The notes under the pieces are model-generated. The model saw only the letters and a program-made list of their open reading frames with translations, searched no databases and was not told where the DNA came from. The position numbers were made by a program, and so were the translations under genes. A stretch of 64,000 bases of DNA, taken from the NCBI GenBank assembly GCA_904066235.2, contig CAJFCV020000001.1, positions 14,999,291-15,063,290 on the forward strand. Reading direction: 5' to 3'. Origin of the DNA: Bursaphelenchus xylophilus (taxonomy: Eukaryota > Nematoda > Chromadorea > Rhabditida > Aphelenchoididae). Below, piece by piece: positions 1-11,529 of the stretch; within the stretch, counting starts at the first letter, position 1, and every line of letters starts with the position of its first letter.

Positions 1-101
1 AGGAGGTTACCTTTCGAATGGTGTATGTCTTGTCAATTCACTCCGTCATCACTAATTCACCTTTTTTCAAAACCGGTGTCTAGTATAATATCAGAGTGTT
101 T

Positions 102-116
102 CGCCCAGTGTGGGCG
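102..116. other. Example of the intramonomer dyad, left array
   Basis: cgcccagtgtgggcg is a perfect inverted repeat with 6-bp arms (cgccca / tgggcg) around a 3-base centre. It recurs at monomer positions 102-116 throughout the left array with very few changes (for example gggcgaagtt just beside it at 20766). With gtaat rather than gtagt alongside, two more pairs can form beyond a single mismatch. It is the most GC-rich part of the monomer. Confidence 0.9.
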
Positions 117-1920
117 TAATTTGATTCCAAAAATGCTGAAACTTGCCATGCTAAAATCTTAGGAGGTTACCTTTCGAATGGTGTATGTCTTGTCAATTCA
201 CTCCGTCATCACTAATTCACCTTTTTTCAAAACCGGTGTCTAGTATAATATCAGAGTGTTTCGCCCAGTGTGGGCGTAATTTGATTCCAAAAATGCTGAA
301 ACTTGCCATGCTAAAATCTCAGGCGATTAGCTTTCGAATGGTGTATGTCTTGTCAATTCACTCCGTCATCACTAATTCACCTTTTTTCAAAACCGGTGTC
401 TAGTATAATATCAGAGTGTTTCGCCCAGTGTGGGCGTAATTTGATTCCAAAAATGCTGAAACTTGCCATGCTAAAATCTTAGGAGGTTACCTTTCGAATG
501 GTGTATGTCTTGTCAATTCACTCCGTCATCACTAATTCACCTTTTTTCAAAACCGGTGTCTAGTATAATATCAGAGTGTTTCGCCCAGTGTGGGCGTAAT
601 TTGATTCCAAAAATGCAGAAACTTGCCATGCTAAAATCTTAGGAGGTTACCTTTCGAATGGTGTATGTCTTGTCAATTCACTCCGTCATCACTAATTCAC
701 CTTTTTTCAAAACCGGTGTCTAGTATAATATCAGAGTGTTTCGCCCAGTGTGGGCGTAATTTGATTCCAAAAATGCTGAAACTTGCCATGCTAAAATCTT
801 AGGAGGTTACCTTTCGAATGGTGTATGTCTTGTCAATTCACTCCGTCATCACTAATTCACCTTTTTTCAAAACCGGTGTCTAGTATAATATCAGAGTGTT
901 TCGCCCAGTGTGGGCGTAATTTGATTCCAAAAATGCTGAAACTTGCCATGCTAAAATCTTAGGAGGTTACCTTTCGAATGGTGTATGTCTTGTCAATTCA
1001 CTCCGTCATCACTAATTCACCTTTTTTCAAAACCGGTGTCTAGTATAATATCAGAGTGTTTCGCCCAGTGTGGGCGTAATTTGATTCCAAAAATGCTGAA
1101 ACTTGCCATGCTAAAATCTCAGGCGATTAGCTTTCGAATGGTGTATGTCTTGTCAATTCACTCCGTCATCACTAATTCACCTTTTTTCAAAACCGGTGTC
1201 TAGTATAATATCAGAGTGTTTCGCCCAGTGTGGGCGTAGTTTGATTCCAAAAATGCTGAAACTTGCCATGCTAAAATCTTAGGCGATTAGCTTTCGAATG
1301 GTGTATGTCTTGTCAATTCACTCCGTCATCACTAATTCACCTTTTTTCAAAACCGGTGTCTAGTATAATATCAGAGTGTTTCGCCCAGTGTGGGCGTAAT
1401 TTGATTCCAAAAATGCTGAAACTTGCCATGCTAAAATCTCAGGCGATTAGCTTTCGAATGGTGTATGTCTTGTCAATTCACTCCGTCATCACTAATTCAC
1501 CTTTTTTCAAAACCGGTGTCTAGTATAATATCAGAGTGTTTCGCCCAGTGTGGGCGTAATTTGATTCCAAAAATGCTGAAACTTGCCATGCTAAAATCTT
1601 AGGAGGTTACCTTTCGAATGTTGTATGTCTTGTCAATTCACTCCGTCATCACTAATTCACCTTTTTTCAAAACCGGTGTCTAGTATAATATCAGAGTGTT
1701 TCGCCCAGTGTGGGCGTAATTTGATTCCAAAAATGCTGAAACTTGCCATGCTAAAATCTTAGGAGGTTACCTTTCGAATGTTGTATGTCTTGTCAATTCA
1801 CTCCGTCATCACTAATTCACCTTTTTTCAAAACCGGTGTCTAGTATAATATCAGAGTGTTTCGCCCAGTGTGGGCGTAGTTTGATTCCAAAAATGCTGAA
1901 ACTTGCCATGCTAAAATCTC

Positions 1921-3360
1921 AGGCGATTAGCTTTCGAATGGTGTATGTCTTGTCAATTCACTCCGTCATCACTAATTCACCCTTTTTCAAAACCGGTGTC
2001 TAGTATAATATCAGAGTGTTTCGCCCAGTGTGGGCGTAATTTGCTTCCAAAAATGCAGAAACTTGCCATGCTAAAATCTTAGGAGGTTACCTTTCGAATG
2101 GTGTATGTCTTGTCAATTCACTCCGTCGTCACTAATTCACCTTTTTTCAAAACCGGTGTCTAGTATAATATCAGAGTGTTTCGCCCAGTGTGGGCGTAAT
2201 TTGATTCCAAAAATGCTGAAACTTGCCATGCTAAAATCTTAGGAGGTTACCTTTCGAATGGTGTATGTCTTGTCAATTCACTCCGTCATCACTAATTCAC
2301 CTTTTTTCAAAACCGGTGTCTAGTATAATATCAGAGTGTTTCGCCCAGTGTGGGCGTAATTTGATTCCAAAAATGCAGAAACTTGCCATGCTAAAATCTT
2401 AGGAGGTTACCTTTCGAATGGTGTATGTCTTGTCAATTCACTCCGTCGTCACTAATTCACCTTTTTTCAAAACCGGTGTCTAGTATAATATCAGAGTGTT
2501 TCGCCCAGTGTGGGCGTAATTTGATTCCAAAAATGCTGAAACTTGCCATGCTAAAATCTCAGGCGATTAGCTTTCGAATGGTGTATGTCTTGTCAATTCA
2601 CTCCGTCATCACTAATTCACCCTTTTTCAAAACCGGTGTCTAGTATAATATCAGAGTGTTTCGCCCAGTGTGGGCGTAATTTGATTCCAAAAATGCAGAA
2701 ACTTGCCATGCTAAAATCTTAGGAGGTTACCTTTCCAATGGTGTATGTCTTGTCAATTCACTCCGTCGTCACTAATTCACCTTTTTTCAAAACCGGTGTC
2801 TAGTATAATATCAGAGTGTTTCGCCCAGTGTGGGCGTAATTTGATTCCAAAAATGCAGAAACTTGCCATGCTAAAATCTTAGGAGGTTACCTTTCGAATG
2901 GTGTATGTCTTGTCAATTCACTCCGTCGTCACTAATTCACCTTTTTTCAAAACCGGTGTCTAGTATAATATCAGAGTGTTTCGCCCAGTGTGGGCGTAAT
3001 TTGATTCCAAAAATGCTGAAACTTGCCATGCTAAAATCTTAGGAGGTTACCTTTCGAATGGTGTATGTCTTGTCAATTCACTCCGTCATCACTAATTCAC
3101 CTTTTTTCAAAACCGGTGTCTAGTATAATATCAGAGTGTTTCGCCCAGTGTGGGCGTAATTTGATTCCAAAAATGCTGAAACTTGCCATGCTAAAATCTT
3201 AGGAGGTTACCTTTCGAATGGTGTATGTCTTGTCAATTCACTCCGTCATCACTAATTCACCTTTTTTCAAAACCGGTGTCTAGTATAATATCAGAGTGTT
3301 TCGCCCAGTGTGGGCGTAGTTTGATTCCAAAAATGCTGAAACTTGCCATGCTAAAATCTC
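1921..3360 (+). repeat. 9-monomer HOR, copy 1 (1440 bp)
   Basis: Nine monomers. The aggcgattag junction occurs at monomers 1 and 5, giving a 4+5 spacing. The gtcgtc variant is in monomers 2, 4, 6 and 7, the atgcaga variant in 1, 3, 5 and 6, and the gtagt variant in monomer 9. The order is largely repeated 1440 bp downstream. Differences between the copies are single bases at sites that vary throughout the array, which suggests conversion after duplication. Confidence 0.75.
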
Positions 3361-4800
3361 AGGCGATTAGCTTTCGAATGGTGTATGTCTTGTCAATTCA
3401 CTCCGTCATCACTAATTCACCTTTTTTCAAAACCGGTGTCTAGTATAATATCAGAGTGTTTCGCCCAGTGTGGGCGTAATTTGATTCCAAAAATGCAGAA
3501 ACTTGCCATGCTAAAATCTTAGGAGGTTACCTTTCGAATGGTGTATGTCTTGTCAATTCACTCCGTCGTCACTAATTCACCTTTTTTCAAAACCGGTGTC
3601 TAGTATAATATCAGAGTGTTTCGCCCAGTGTGGGCGTAATTTGATTCCAAAAATGCTGAAACTTGCCATGCTAAAATCTTAGGAGGTTACCTTTCGAATG
3701 GTGTATGTCTTGTCAATTCACTCCGTCATCACTAATTCACCTTTTTTCAAAACCGGTGTCTAGTATAATATCAGAGTGTTTCGCCCAGTGTGGGCGTAAT
3801 TTGATTCCAAAAATGCAGAAACTTGCCATGCTAAAATCTTAGGAGGTTACCTTTCGAATGGTGTATGTCTTGTCAATTCACTCCGTCATCACTAATTCAC
3901 CTTTTTTCAAAACCGGTGTCTAGTATAATATCAGAGTGTTTCGCCCAGTGTGGGCGTAATTTGATTCCAAAAATGCTGAAACTTGCCATGCTAAAATCTC
4001 AGGCGATTAGCTTTCGAATGGTGTATGTCTTGTCAATTCACTCCGTCATCACTAATTCACCTTTTTTCAAAACCGGTGTCTAGTATAATATCAGAGTGTT
4101 TCGCCCAGTGTGGGCGTAATTTGATTCCAAAAATGCTGAAACTTGCCATGCTAAAATCTTAGGAGGTTACCTTTCGAATGGTGTATGTCTTGTCAATTCA
4201 CTCCGTCATCACTAATTCACCTTTTTTCAAAACCGGTGTCTAGTATAATATCAGAGTGTTTCGCCCAGTGTGGGCGTAATTTGATTCCAAAAATGCAGAA
4301 ACTTGCCATGCTAAAATCTTAGGAGGTTACCTTTCGAATGGTGTATGTCTTGTCAATTCACTCCGTCGTCACTAATTCACCTTTTTTCAAAACCGGTGTC
4401 TAGTATAATATCAGAGTGTTTCGCCCAGTGTGGGCGTAATTTGATTCCAAAAATGCTGAAACTTGCCATGCTAAAATCTTAGGAGGTTACCTTTCGAATG
4501 GTGTATGTCTTGTCAATTCACTCCGTCATCACTAATTCACCTTTTTTCAAAACCGGTGTCTAGTATAATATCAGAGTGTTTCGCCCAGTGTGGGCGTAAT
4601 TTGATTCCAAAAATGCTGAAACTTGCCATGCTAAAATCTTAGGAGGTTACCTTTCGAATGGTGTATGTCTTGTCAATTCACTCCGTCATCACTAATTCAC
4701 CTTTTTTCAAAACCGGTGTCTAGTATAATATCAGAGTGTTTCGCCCAGTGTGGGCGTAATTTGATTCCAAAAATGCTGAAACTTGCCATGCTAAAATCTC
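3361..4800 (+). repeat. 9-monomer HOR, copy 2 (1440 bp)
   Basis: Second copy of the block at 1921-3360. The aggcgattag junction is at 3361 and 4001, then again at 4801 where a third copy would begin. gtcgtc is kept at 3521 and 4321 but reads gtcatc at 3841. atgcaga is kept at 3361, 3681 and 4161 but not at 4001. The expected gtagt marker at monomer 9 (4641) is gtaat here. The order after 4801 differs, so a third copy is not supported. Confidence 0.7.
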
Positions 4801-5377
4801 AGGCGATTAGCTTTCGAATGGTGTATGTCTTGTCAATTCACTCCGTCATCACTAATTCACCTTTTTTCAAAACCGGTGTCTAGTATAATATCAGAGTGTT
4901 TCGCCCAGTGTGGGCGTAATTTGATTCCAAAAATGCTGAAACTTGCCATGCTAAAATCTTAGGAGGTTACCTTTCGAATGGTGTATGTCTTGTCAATTCA
5001 CTCCGTCATCACTAATTCACCTTTTTTCAAAACCGGTGTCTAGTATAATATCAGAGTGTTTCGCCCAGTGTGGGCGTAGTTTGATTCCAAAAATGCTGAA
5101 ACTTGCCATGCTAAAATCTCAGGCGATTAGCTTTCGAATGGTGTATGTCTTGTCAATTCACTCCGTCATCACTAATTCACCTTTTTTCAAAACCGGTGTC
5201 TAGTATAATATCAGAGTGTTTCGCCCAGTGTGGGCGTAGTTTGATTCCAAAAATGCTGAAACTTGCCATGCTAAAATCTCAGGCGATTAGCTTTCGAATG
5301 GTGTATGTCTTGTCAATTCACTCCGTCATCATAATTCACCTTTTTTCAAAACCGGTGTCTAGTATAATATCAGAGTG

Positions 5378-5827
5378 NNNNNNNNNNNNNNNNNNNNNNN
5401 NNNNNNNNNNNNNNNNNNNNNNNNNNNNNNNNNNNNNNNNNNNNNNNNNNNNNNNNNNNNNNNNNNNNNNNNNNNNNNNNNNNNNNNNNNNNNNNNNNNN
5501 NNNNNNNNNNNNNNNNNNNNNNNNNNNNNNNNNNNNNNNNNNNNNNNNNNNNNNNNNNNNNNNNNNNNNNNNNNNNNNNNNNNNNNNNNNNNNNNNNNNN
5601 NNNNNNNNNNNNNNNNNNNNNNNNNNNNNNNNNNNNNNNNNNNNNNNNNNNNNNNNNNNNNNNNNNNNNNNNNNNNNNNNNNNNNNNNNNNNNNNNNNNN
5701 NNNNNNNNNNNNNNNNNNNNNNNNNNNNNNNNNNNNNNNNNNNNNNNNNNNNNNNNNNNNNNNNNNNNNNNNNNNNNNNNNNNNNNNNNNNNNNNNNNNN
5801 NNNNNNNNNNNNNNNNNNNNNNNNNNN
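5378..5827. other. Assembly gap 1 (450 N)
   Basis: A run of 450 N inside the left array. The orientation is the same on both sides. The last monomer before it starts at 5281 and is a 159-bp variant, so the next should start at 5440. The first partial monomer after it corresponds to a start at 5776. That distance, 336 bp, is two monomers plus 16 bp, so the gap is out of register with the repeat. The length is therefore probably an estimate, unless it hides an insertion or partial monomer. Confidence 0.95.
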
Positions 5828-8171
5828 TAATTCACCTTTTTTCAAAACCGGTGTCTAGTATAATATCAGAGTGTTTCGCCCAGTGTGGGCGTAGTTTGAT
5901 TCCAAAAATGCTGAAACTTGCCATGCTAAAATCTCAGGCGATTAGCTTTCGAATGGTGTACGTCTTGTCAATTCACTCCGTCATCACTAATTCACCTTTT
6001 TTCAAAACCGGTGTCTAGTATAATATCAGAGTGTTTCGCCCAGTGTGGGCGTAGTTTGATTCCAAAAATGCTGAAACTTGCCATGCTAAAATCTCAGGCG
6101 ATTAGCTTTCGAATGGTGTATGTCTTGTCAATTCACTCCGTCATCATAATTCACCTTTTTTCAAAACCGGTGTCTAGTATAATATCAGAGTGTTTCGCCC
6201 AGTGTGGGCGTAGTTTGATTCCAAAAATGCTGAAACTTGCCATGCTAAAATCTCAGGCGATTAGCTGTCGAATGGTGTACGTCTTGTCAATTTACTCCGT
6301 CATCACTAATTCACCTTTTTTCAAAACCGGTGTCTAGTATAATATCAGAGTGTTTCGCCCAGTGTGGGCGTAGTTTGATTCCAAAAATGCTGAAACTTGC
6401 CATGCTAAAATCTCAGGCGATTAGCTTTCGAATGGTGTACGTCTTGTCAATTCACTCCGTCATCACTAATTCACCTTTTTTCAAAACCGGTGTCTAGTAT
6501 AATATCAGAGTGTTTCGCCCAGTGTGGGCGTAGTTTGATTCCAAAAATGCTGAAACTTGCCATGCTAAAATCTCAGGCGATTAGCTTTCGAATGGTGTAT
6601 GTCTTGTCAATTCACTCCGTCATCACTAATTCACCTTTTTTCAAAACCGGTGTCTAGTATAATATCAGAGTGTTTCGCCCAGTGTGGGCGTAGTTTGATT
6701 CCAAAAATGCTGAAACTTGCCATGCTAAAATCTCATGCGATTAGCTGTCGAATGGTGTACGTCTTGTCAATTTACTCCGTCATCACTAATTCACCTTTTT
6801 TCAAAACCGGTGTCTAGTATAATATCAGAGTGTTTCGCCCAGTGTGGGCGTAGTTTGATTCCAAAAATGCTGAAACTTGCCATGCTAAAATCTCAGGCGA
6901 TTAGCTTTCGAATGGTGTACGTCTTGTCAATTCACTCCGTCATCACTAATTCACCTTTTTTCAAAACCGGTGTCTAGTATAATATCAGAGTGTTTCGCCC
7001 AGTGTGGGCGTAGTTTGATTCCAAAAATGCTGAAACTTGCCATGCTAAAATCTCAGGCGATTAGCTTTCGAATGGTGTATGTCTTGTCAATTCACTCCGT
7101 CATCATAATTCACCTTTTTTCAAAACCGGTGTCTAGTATAATATCAGAGTGTTTCGCCCAGTGTGGGCGTAGTTTGATTCCAAAAATGCTGAAACTTGCC
7201 ATGCTAAAATCTCAGGCGATTAGCTTTCGAATGGTGTACGTCTTGTCAATTCACTCCGTCATCACTAATTCACCTTTTTTCAAAACCGGTGTCTAGTATA
7301 ATATCAGAGTGTTTCGCCCAGTGTGGGCGTAGTTTGATTCCAAAAATGCTGAAACTTGCCATGCTAAAATCTCAGGCGATTAGCTTTCGAATGGTGTATG
7401 TCTTGTCAATTCACTCCGTCATCATAATTCACCTTTTTTCAAAACCGGTGTCTAGTATAATATCAGAGTGTTTCGCCCAGTGTGGGCGTAGTTTGATTCC
7501 AAAAATGCTGAAACTTGCCATGCTAAAATCTCAGGCGATTAGCTGTCGAATGGTGTACGTCTTGTCAATTTACTCCGTCATCACTAATTCACCTTTTTTC
7601 AAAACCGGTGTCTAGTATAATATCAGAGTGTTTCGCCCAGTGTGGGCGTAGTTTGATTCCAAAAATGCTGAAACTTGCCATGCTAAAATCTCAGGCGATT
7701 AGCTTTCGAATGGTGTACGTCTTGTCAATTCACTCCGTCATCACTAATTCACCTTTTTTCAAAACCGGTGTCTAGTATAATATCAGAGTGTTTCGCCCAG
7801 TGTGGGCGTAGTTTGATTCCAAAAATGCTGAAACTTGCCATGCTAAAATCTCAGGCGATTAGCTTTCGAATGGTGTATGTCTTGTCAATTCACTCCGTCA
7901 TCATAATTCACCTTTTTTCAAAACCGGTGTCTAGTATAATATCAGAGTGTTTCGCCCAGTGTGGGCGTAGTTTGATTCCAAAAATGCTGAAACTTGCCAT
8001 GCTAAAATCTCAGGCGATTAGCTGTCGAATGGTGTACGTCTTGTCAATTTACTCCGTCATCACTAATTCACCTTTTTTCAAAACCGGTGTCTAGTATAAT
8101 ATCAGAGTGTTTCGCCCAGTGTGGGCGTAGTTTGATTCCAAAAATGCTGAAACTTGCCATGCTAAAATCTT
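5828..8171 (+). repeat. Subdomain L2: 3-monomer HOR (about 479 bp)
   Basis: Three monomer types alternate. Type A has ctttcgaa and tgtacgtc. Type B has tgtatgtc and usually lacks one base (catcataatt instead of catcactaatt), making it 159 bp. Type C has ctgtcgaa, tgtacgtc and caatttactcc. ABC copies begin at 5936, 6415, 7214 (A), and 7693. The B monomer at 6575 lacks the deletion. The block at 6895-7213 is A+B with C missing. All monomers here have gtagt at position 119. Because B is 159 bp, a multiple of three, reading frames stay open across it. That accounts for 108-codon open stretches here; I regard these as by-products of the repeat. Confidence 0.85.
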
Positions 8172-11100
8172 AGGAGGTCACCTTTCGAATGGTGTATGTC
8201 TTGTCAATTCACTCCGTCATCACTAATTCACCTTTTTTCAAAACCGGTGTCTAGTATAATATCAGAGTGTTTCGCCCAGTGTGGGCGTAGTTTGATTCCA
8301 AAAATGCTGAAACTTGCCATGCTAAAATCTCAGGCGATTAGCTTTCGAATGGTGTACGTCTTGTCAATTCACTCCGTCATCACTAATTCACCTTTTTTCA
8401 AAACCGGTGTCTAGTATAATATCAGAGTGTTTCGCCCAGTGTGGGCGTAGTTTGATTCCAAAAATGCTGAAACTTGCCATGCTAAAATCTCAGGCGATTA
8501 GCTTTCGAATGGTGTACGTCTTGTCAATTCACTCCGTCATCACTAATTCACCTTTTTTCAAAACCGGTGTCTAGTATAATATCAGAGTGTTTCGCCCAGT
8601 GTGGGCGTAGTTTGATTCCAAAAATGCTGAAACTTGCCATGCTAAAATCTTGGGAGGTCACCTTTCGAATGGTGTATGTCTTGTCAATTCACTCCGTCAT
8701 CACTAATTCACCTTTTTTCAAAACCGGTGTCTAGTATAATATCAGAGTGTTTCGCCCAGTGTGGGCGTAGTTTGATTCCAAAAATGCTGAAACTTGCCAT
8801 GCTAAAATCTTAGGAGGTTACCTTTCGAATGGTGTATGTCTTGTCAATTCACTCCGTCATCACTAATTCACCTTTTTTCAAAACCGGTGTCTAGTATAAT
8901 ATCAGAGTGTTTCGCCCAGTGTGGGCGTAGTTTGATTCCAAAAATGCTGAAACTTGCCATGCTAAAATCTTGGGAGGTCACCTTTCGAATGGTGTATGTC
9001 TTGTCAATTCACTCCGTCATCACTAATTCACCTTTTTTCAAAACCGGTGTCTAGTATAATATCAGAGTGTTTCGCCCAGTGTGGGCGTAGTTTGATTCCA
9101 AAAATGCTGAAACTTGCCATGCTAAAATCCCAGGCGATTAGCTTTCGAACGGTGTATGTCTTGTCAATTCACTCCGTCATCACTAATTCACCTTTTTTCA
9201 AAACCGGTGTCTAGTATAATATCAGAGTGTTTCGCCCAGTGTGGGCGTAGTTTGATTCCAAAAATGCTGAAACTTGCCACGCTAAAATCTCAGGCGATTA
9301 GCTTTCGAATGGTGTATGTCTTGTCAATTCACTCCGTCATCACTAATTCACCTTTTTTCAAAACCCGTGTCTAGTATAATATCAGAGTGTTTCGCCCAGT
9401 GTGGGCGTAGTTTGATTCCAAAAATGCTGAAACTTGCCATGCTAAAATCTCAGGCGATTAGCTTTCGAATGGTGTACGTCTTGTCAATTCACTCCGTCAT
9501 CACTAATTCACCTTTTTTCAAAACCGGTGTCTAGTATAATATCAGAGTGTTTCGCCCAGTGTGGGCGTAGTTTGATTCCAAAAATGCTGAAACTTGCCAT
9601 GCTAAAATCCCAGGCGATTAGCTTTCGAATGGTGTATGTCTTGTCGATTCACTCCGTCATCACTAATTCACCTTTTTTCAAAACCCGTGTCTAGTATAAT
9701 ATCAGAGTGTTTCGCCCAGTGTGGGCGTAGTTTGATTCCAAAAATGCTGAAACTTGCCATGCTAAAATCTCAGGCGATTAGCTTTCGAATGGTGTATGTC
9801 TTGTCAATTCACTCCGTCATCACTAATTCACCTTTTTTCAAAACCGGTGTCTAGTATAATATCAGAGTGTTTCGCCCAGTGTGGGCGTAGTTTGATTCCA
9901 AAAATGCTGAAACTTGCCATGCTAAAATCTCAGGCGATTAGCTTTCGAATGGTGTACGTCTTGTCAATTCACTCCGTCATCACTAATTCACCTTTTTTCA
10001 AAACCGGTGTCTAGTATAATATCAGAGTGTTTCGCCCAGTGTGGGCGTAGTTTGATTCCAAAAATGCTGAAACTTGCCATGCTAAAATCTTAGGAGGTCA
10101 CCTTTCGAATGGTGTATGTCTTGTCAATTCACTCCGTCATCACTAATTCACCTTTTTTCAAAACCCGTGTCTAGTATAATATCAGAGTGTTTCGCCCAGT
10201 GTGGGCGTAGTTTGATTCCAAAAATGCTGAAACTTGCCATGCTAAAATCTCAGGCGATTAGCTTTCGAATGGTGTACGTCTTGTCAATTCACTCCGTCAT
10301 CACTAATTCACCTTTTTTCAAAACCGGTGTCTAGTATAATATCAGAGTGTTTCGCCCAGTGTGGGCGTAGTTTGATTCCAAAAATGCTGAAACTTGCCAT
10401 GCTAAAATCTCAGGCGATTAGCTTTCGAATGGTGTATGTCTTGTCAATTCACTCCGTCATCATAATTCACCTTTTTTCAAAACCGGTGTCTAGTATAATA
10501 TCAGAGTGTTTCGCCCAGTGTGGGCGTAGTTTGATTCCAAAAATGCTGAAACTTGCCATGCTAAAATCTCAGGCGATTAGCTTTCGAATGGTGTATGTCT
10601 TGTCAATTCACTCCGTCATCATAATTCACCTTTTTTCAAAACCGGTGTCTAGTATAATATCAGAGTGTTTCGCCCAGTGTGGGCGTAGTTTGATTCCAAA
10701 AATGCTGAAACTTGCCATGCTAAAATCTCAGGCGATTAGCTGTCGAATGGTGTACGTCTTGTCAATTTACTCCGTCATCACTAATTCACCTTTTTTCAAA
10801 ACCGGTGTCTAGTATAATATCAGAGTGTTTCGCCCAGTGTGGGCGTAGTTTGATTCCAAAAATGCTGAAACTTGCCATGCTAAAATCTCAGGCGATTAGC
10901 TTTCGAATGGTGTACGTCTTGTCAATTCACTCCGTCATCACTAATTCACCTTTTTTCAAAACCGGTGTCTAGTATAATATCAGAGTGTTTCGCCCAGTGT
11001 GGGCGTAGTTTGATTCCAAAAATGCTGAAACTTGCCATGCTAAAATCTTGGGAGGTCACCTTTCGAATGGTGTATGTCTTGTCAATTCACTCCGTCATCA

Positions 11101-11529
11101 CTAATTCACCTTTTTTCAAAACCGGTGTCTAGTATAATATCAGAGTGTTTCGCCCAGTGTGGGCGTAGTTTGATTCCAAAAATGCTGAAACTTGCCATGC
11201 TAAAATCTTAGGAGGTTACCTTTCGAATGGTGTATGTCTTGTCAATTCACTCCGTCATCACTAATTCACCTTTTTTCAAAACCGGTGTCTAGTATAATAT
11301 CAGAGTGTTTCGCCCAGTGTGGGCGTAGTTTGATTCCAAAAATGCTGAAACTTGCCATGCTAAAATCTTGGGAGGTCACCTTTCGAATGGTGTATGTCTT
11401 GTCAATTCACTCCGTCATCACTAATTCACCTTTTTTCAAAACCGGTGTCTAGTATAATATCAGAGTGTTTCGCCCAGTGTGGGCGTAGTTTGATTCCAAA
11501 AATGCTGAAACTTGCCATGCTAAAATCTT
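8172..11529 (+). repeat. Subdomain L3: mosaic monomers
   Basis: Monomers here mix four junction types: aggaggtcac (8172, 10092), gggaggtcac (8652, 8972, 11050, 11370), aggaggttac (8812, 11210) and aggcgattag (the rest). Some have acccgtg in place of accggtg (9292, 9612, 10092), which destroys the palindrome ACCGGT. The trio gggaggtcac / aggaggttac / gggaggtcac occurs at 8652-9131 and again at 11050-11529, 2398 bp apart, which is 15 monomers less the two 1-bp deletions between them. Two deleted B-type monomers in a row (10412 and 10571) followed by a C-type monomer (10730) reproduce L2 features. L3 therefore looks assembled from L2-like and other pieces. Confidence 0.8.
9612..10411 (+). repeat. 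Five-monomer block, copy 1 (partner at 22730)
   Basis: Five monomers that share rare markers in the same order with 22730-23529, 13118 bp away. These are gtcgattc plus acccgtg in monomer 1, tgtatgtc in monomer 2, tgtacgtc in monomer 3, aggaggtcac plus acccgtg in monomer 4, and tgtacgtc in monomer 5. The match stops at the next monomer, which is a 159-bp type at 10412 but aggaggttac type at 23530. Such a shared block implies duplication or conversion over a distance much larger than the monomer or its local HOR. Confidence 0.7.

Larger units (their letters stand above)
1..5377 (+). repeat. Subdomain L1: gtaat-type monomers, 9-mer HOR
   Basis: About 33.6 monomers of exactly 160 bp up to the last complete one; the final, truncated copy at 5281 has a 1-bp deletion. 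Most carry the junction aggaggttac, and a minority carry aggcgattag (copies starting at 321, 1121, 1281, 1441, 1921, 2561, 3361, 4001, 4801, 5121 and 5281). Secondary markers are gtcgtc instead of gtcatc (for example copies at 2081, 2401, 2721, 2881, 3521, 4321) and atgcaga instead of atgctga (for example 481, 1921, 2241, 2561, 2721, 3361, 3681, 4161). Position 119 is mostly a, the state also found in the right array; g appears sporadically (1121, 1761, 3201, 4961, 5121) and is universal after gap 1. L1 may therefore be the left block closest to the common ancestor of both subfamilies, which is inference. Confidence 0.9.

Noticed and set aside
1..12. aggaggt at the monomer junction as a ribosome binding site
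   Set aside because: It is one of several junction variants of the repeat and is not linked to any credible coding region.
60..80. CENP-B box
   Set aside because: I looked for the mammalian CENP-B box pattern on both strands of the monomer and saw no convincing match. Only short TTCG and CGGG-like pieces are present, not in the right arrangement.
5145..5858. Long open stretches across the N runs (here and at 24152-25141)
   Set aside because: Most of their length is unknown bases, so openness means nothing.
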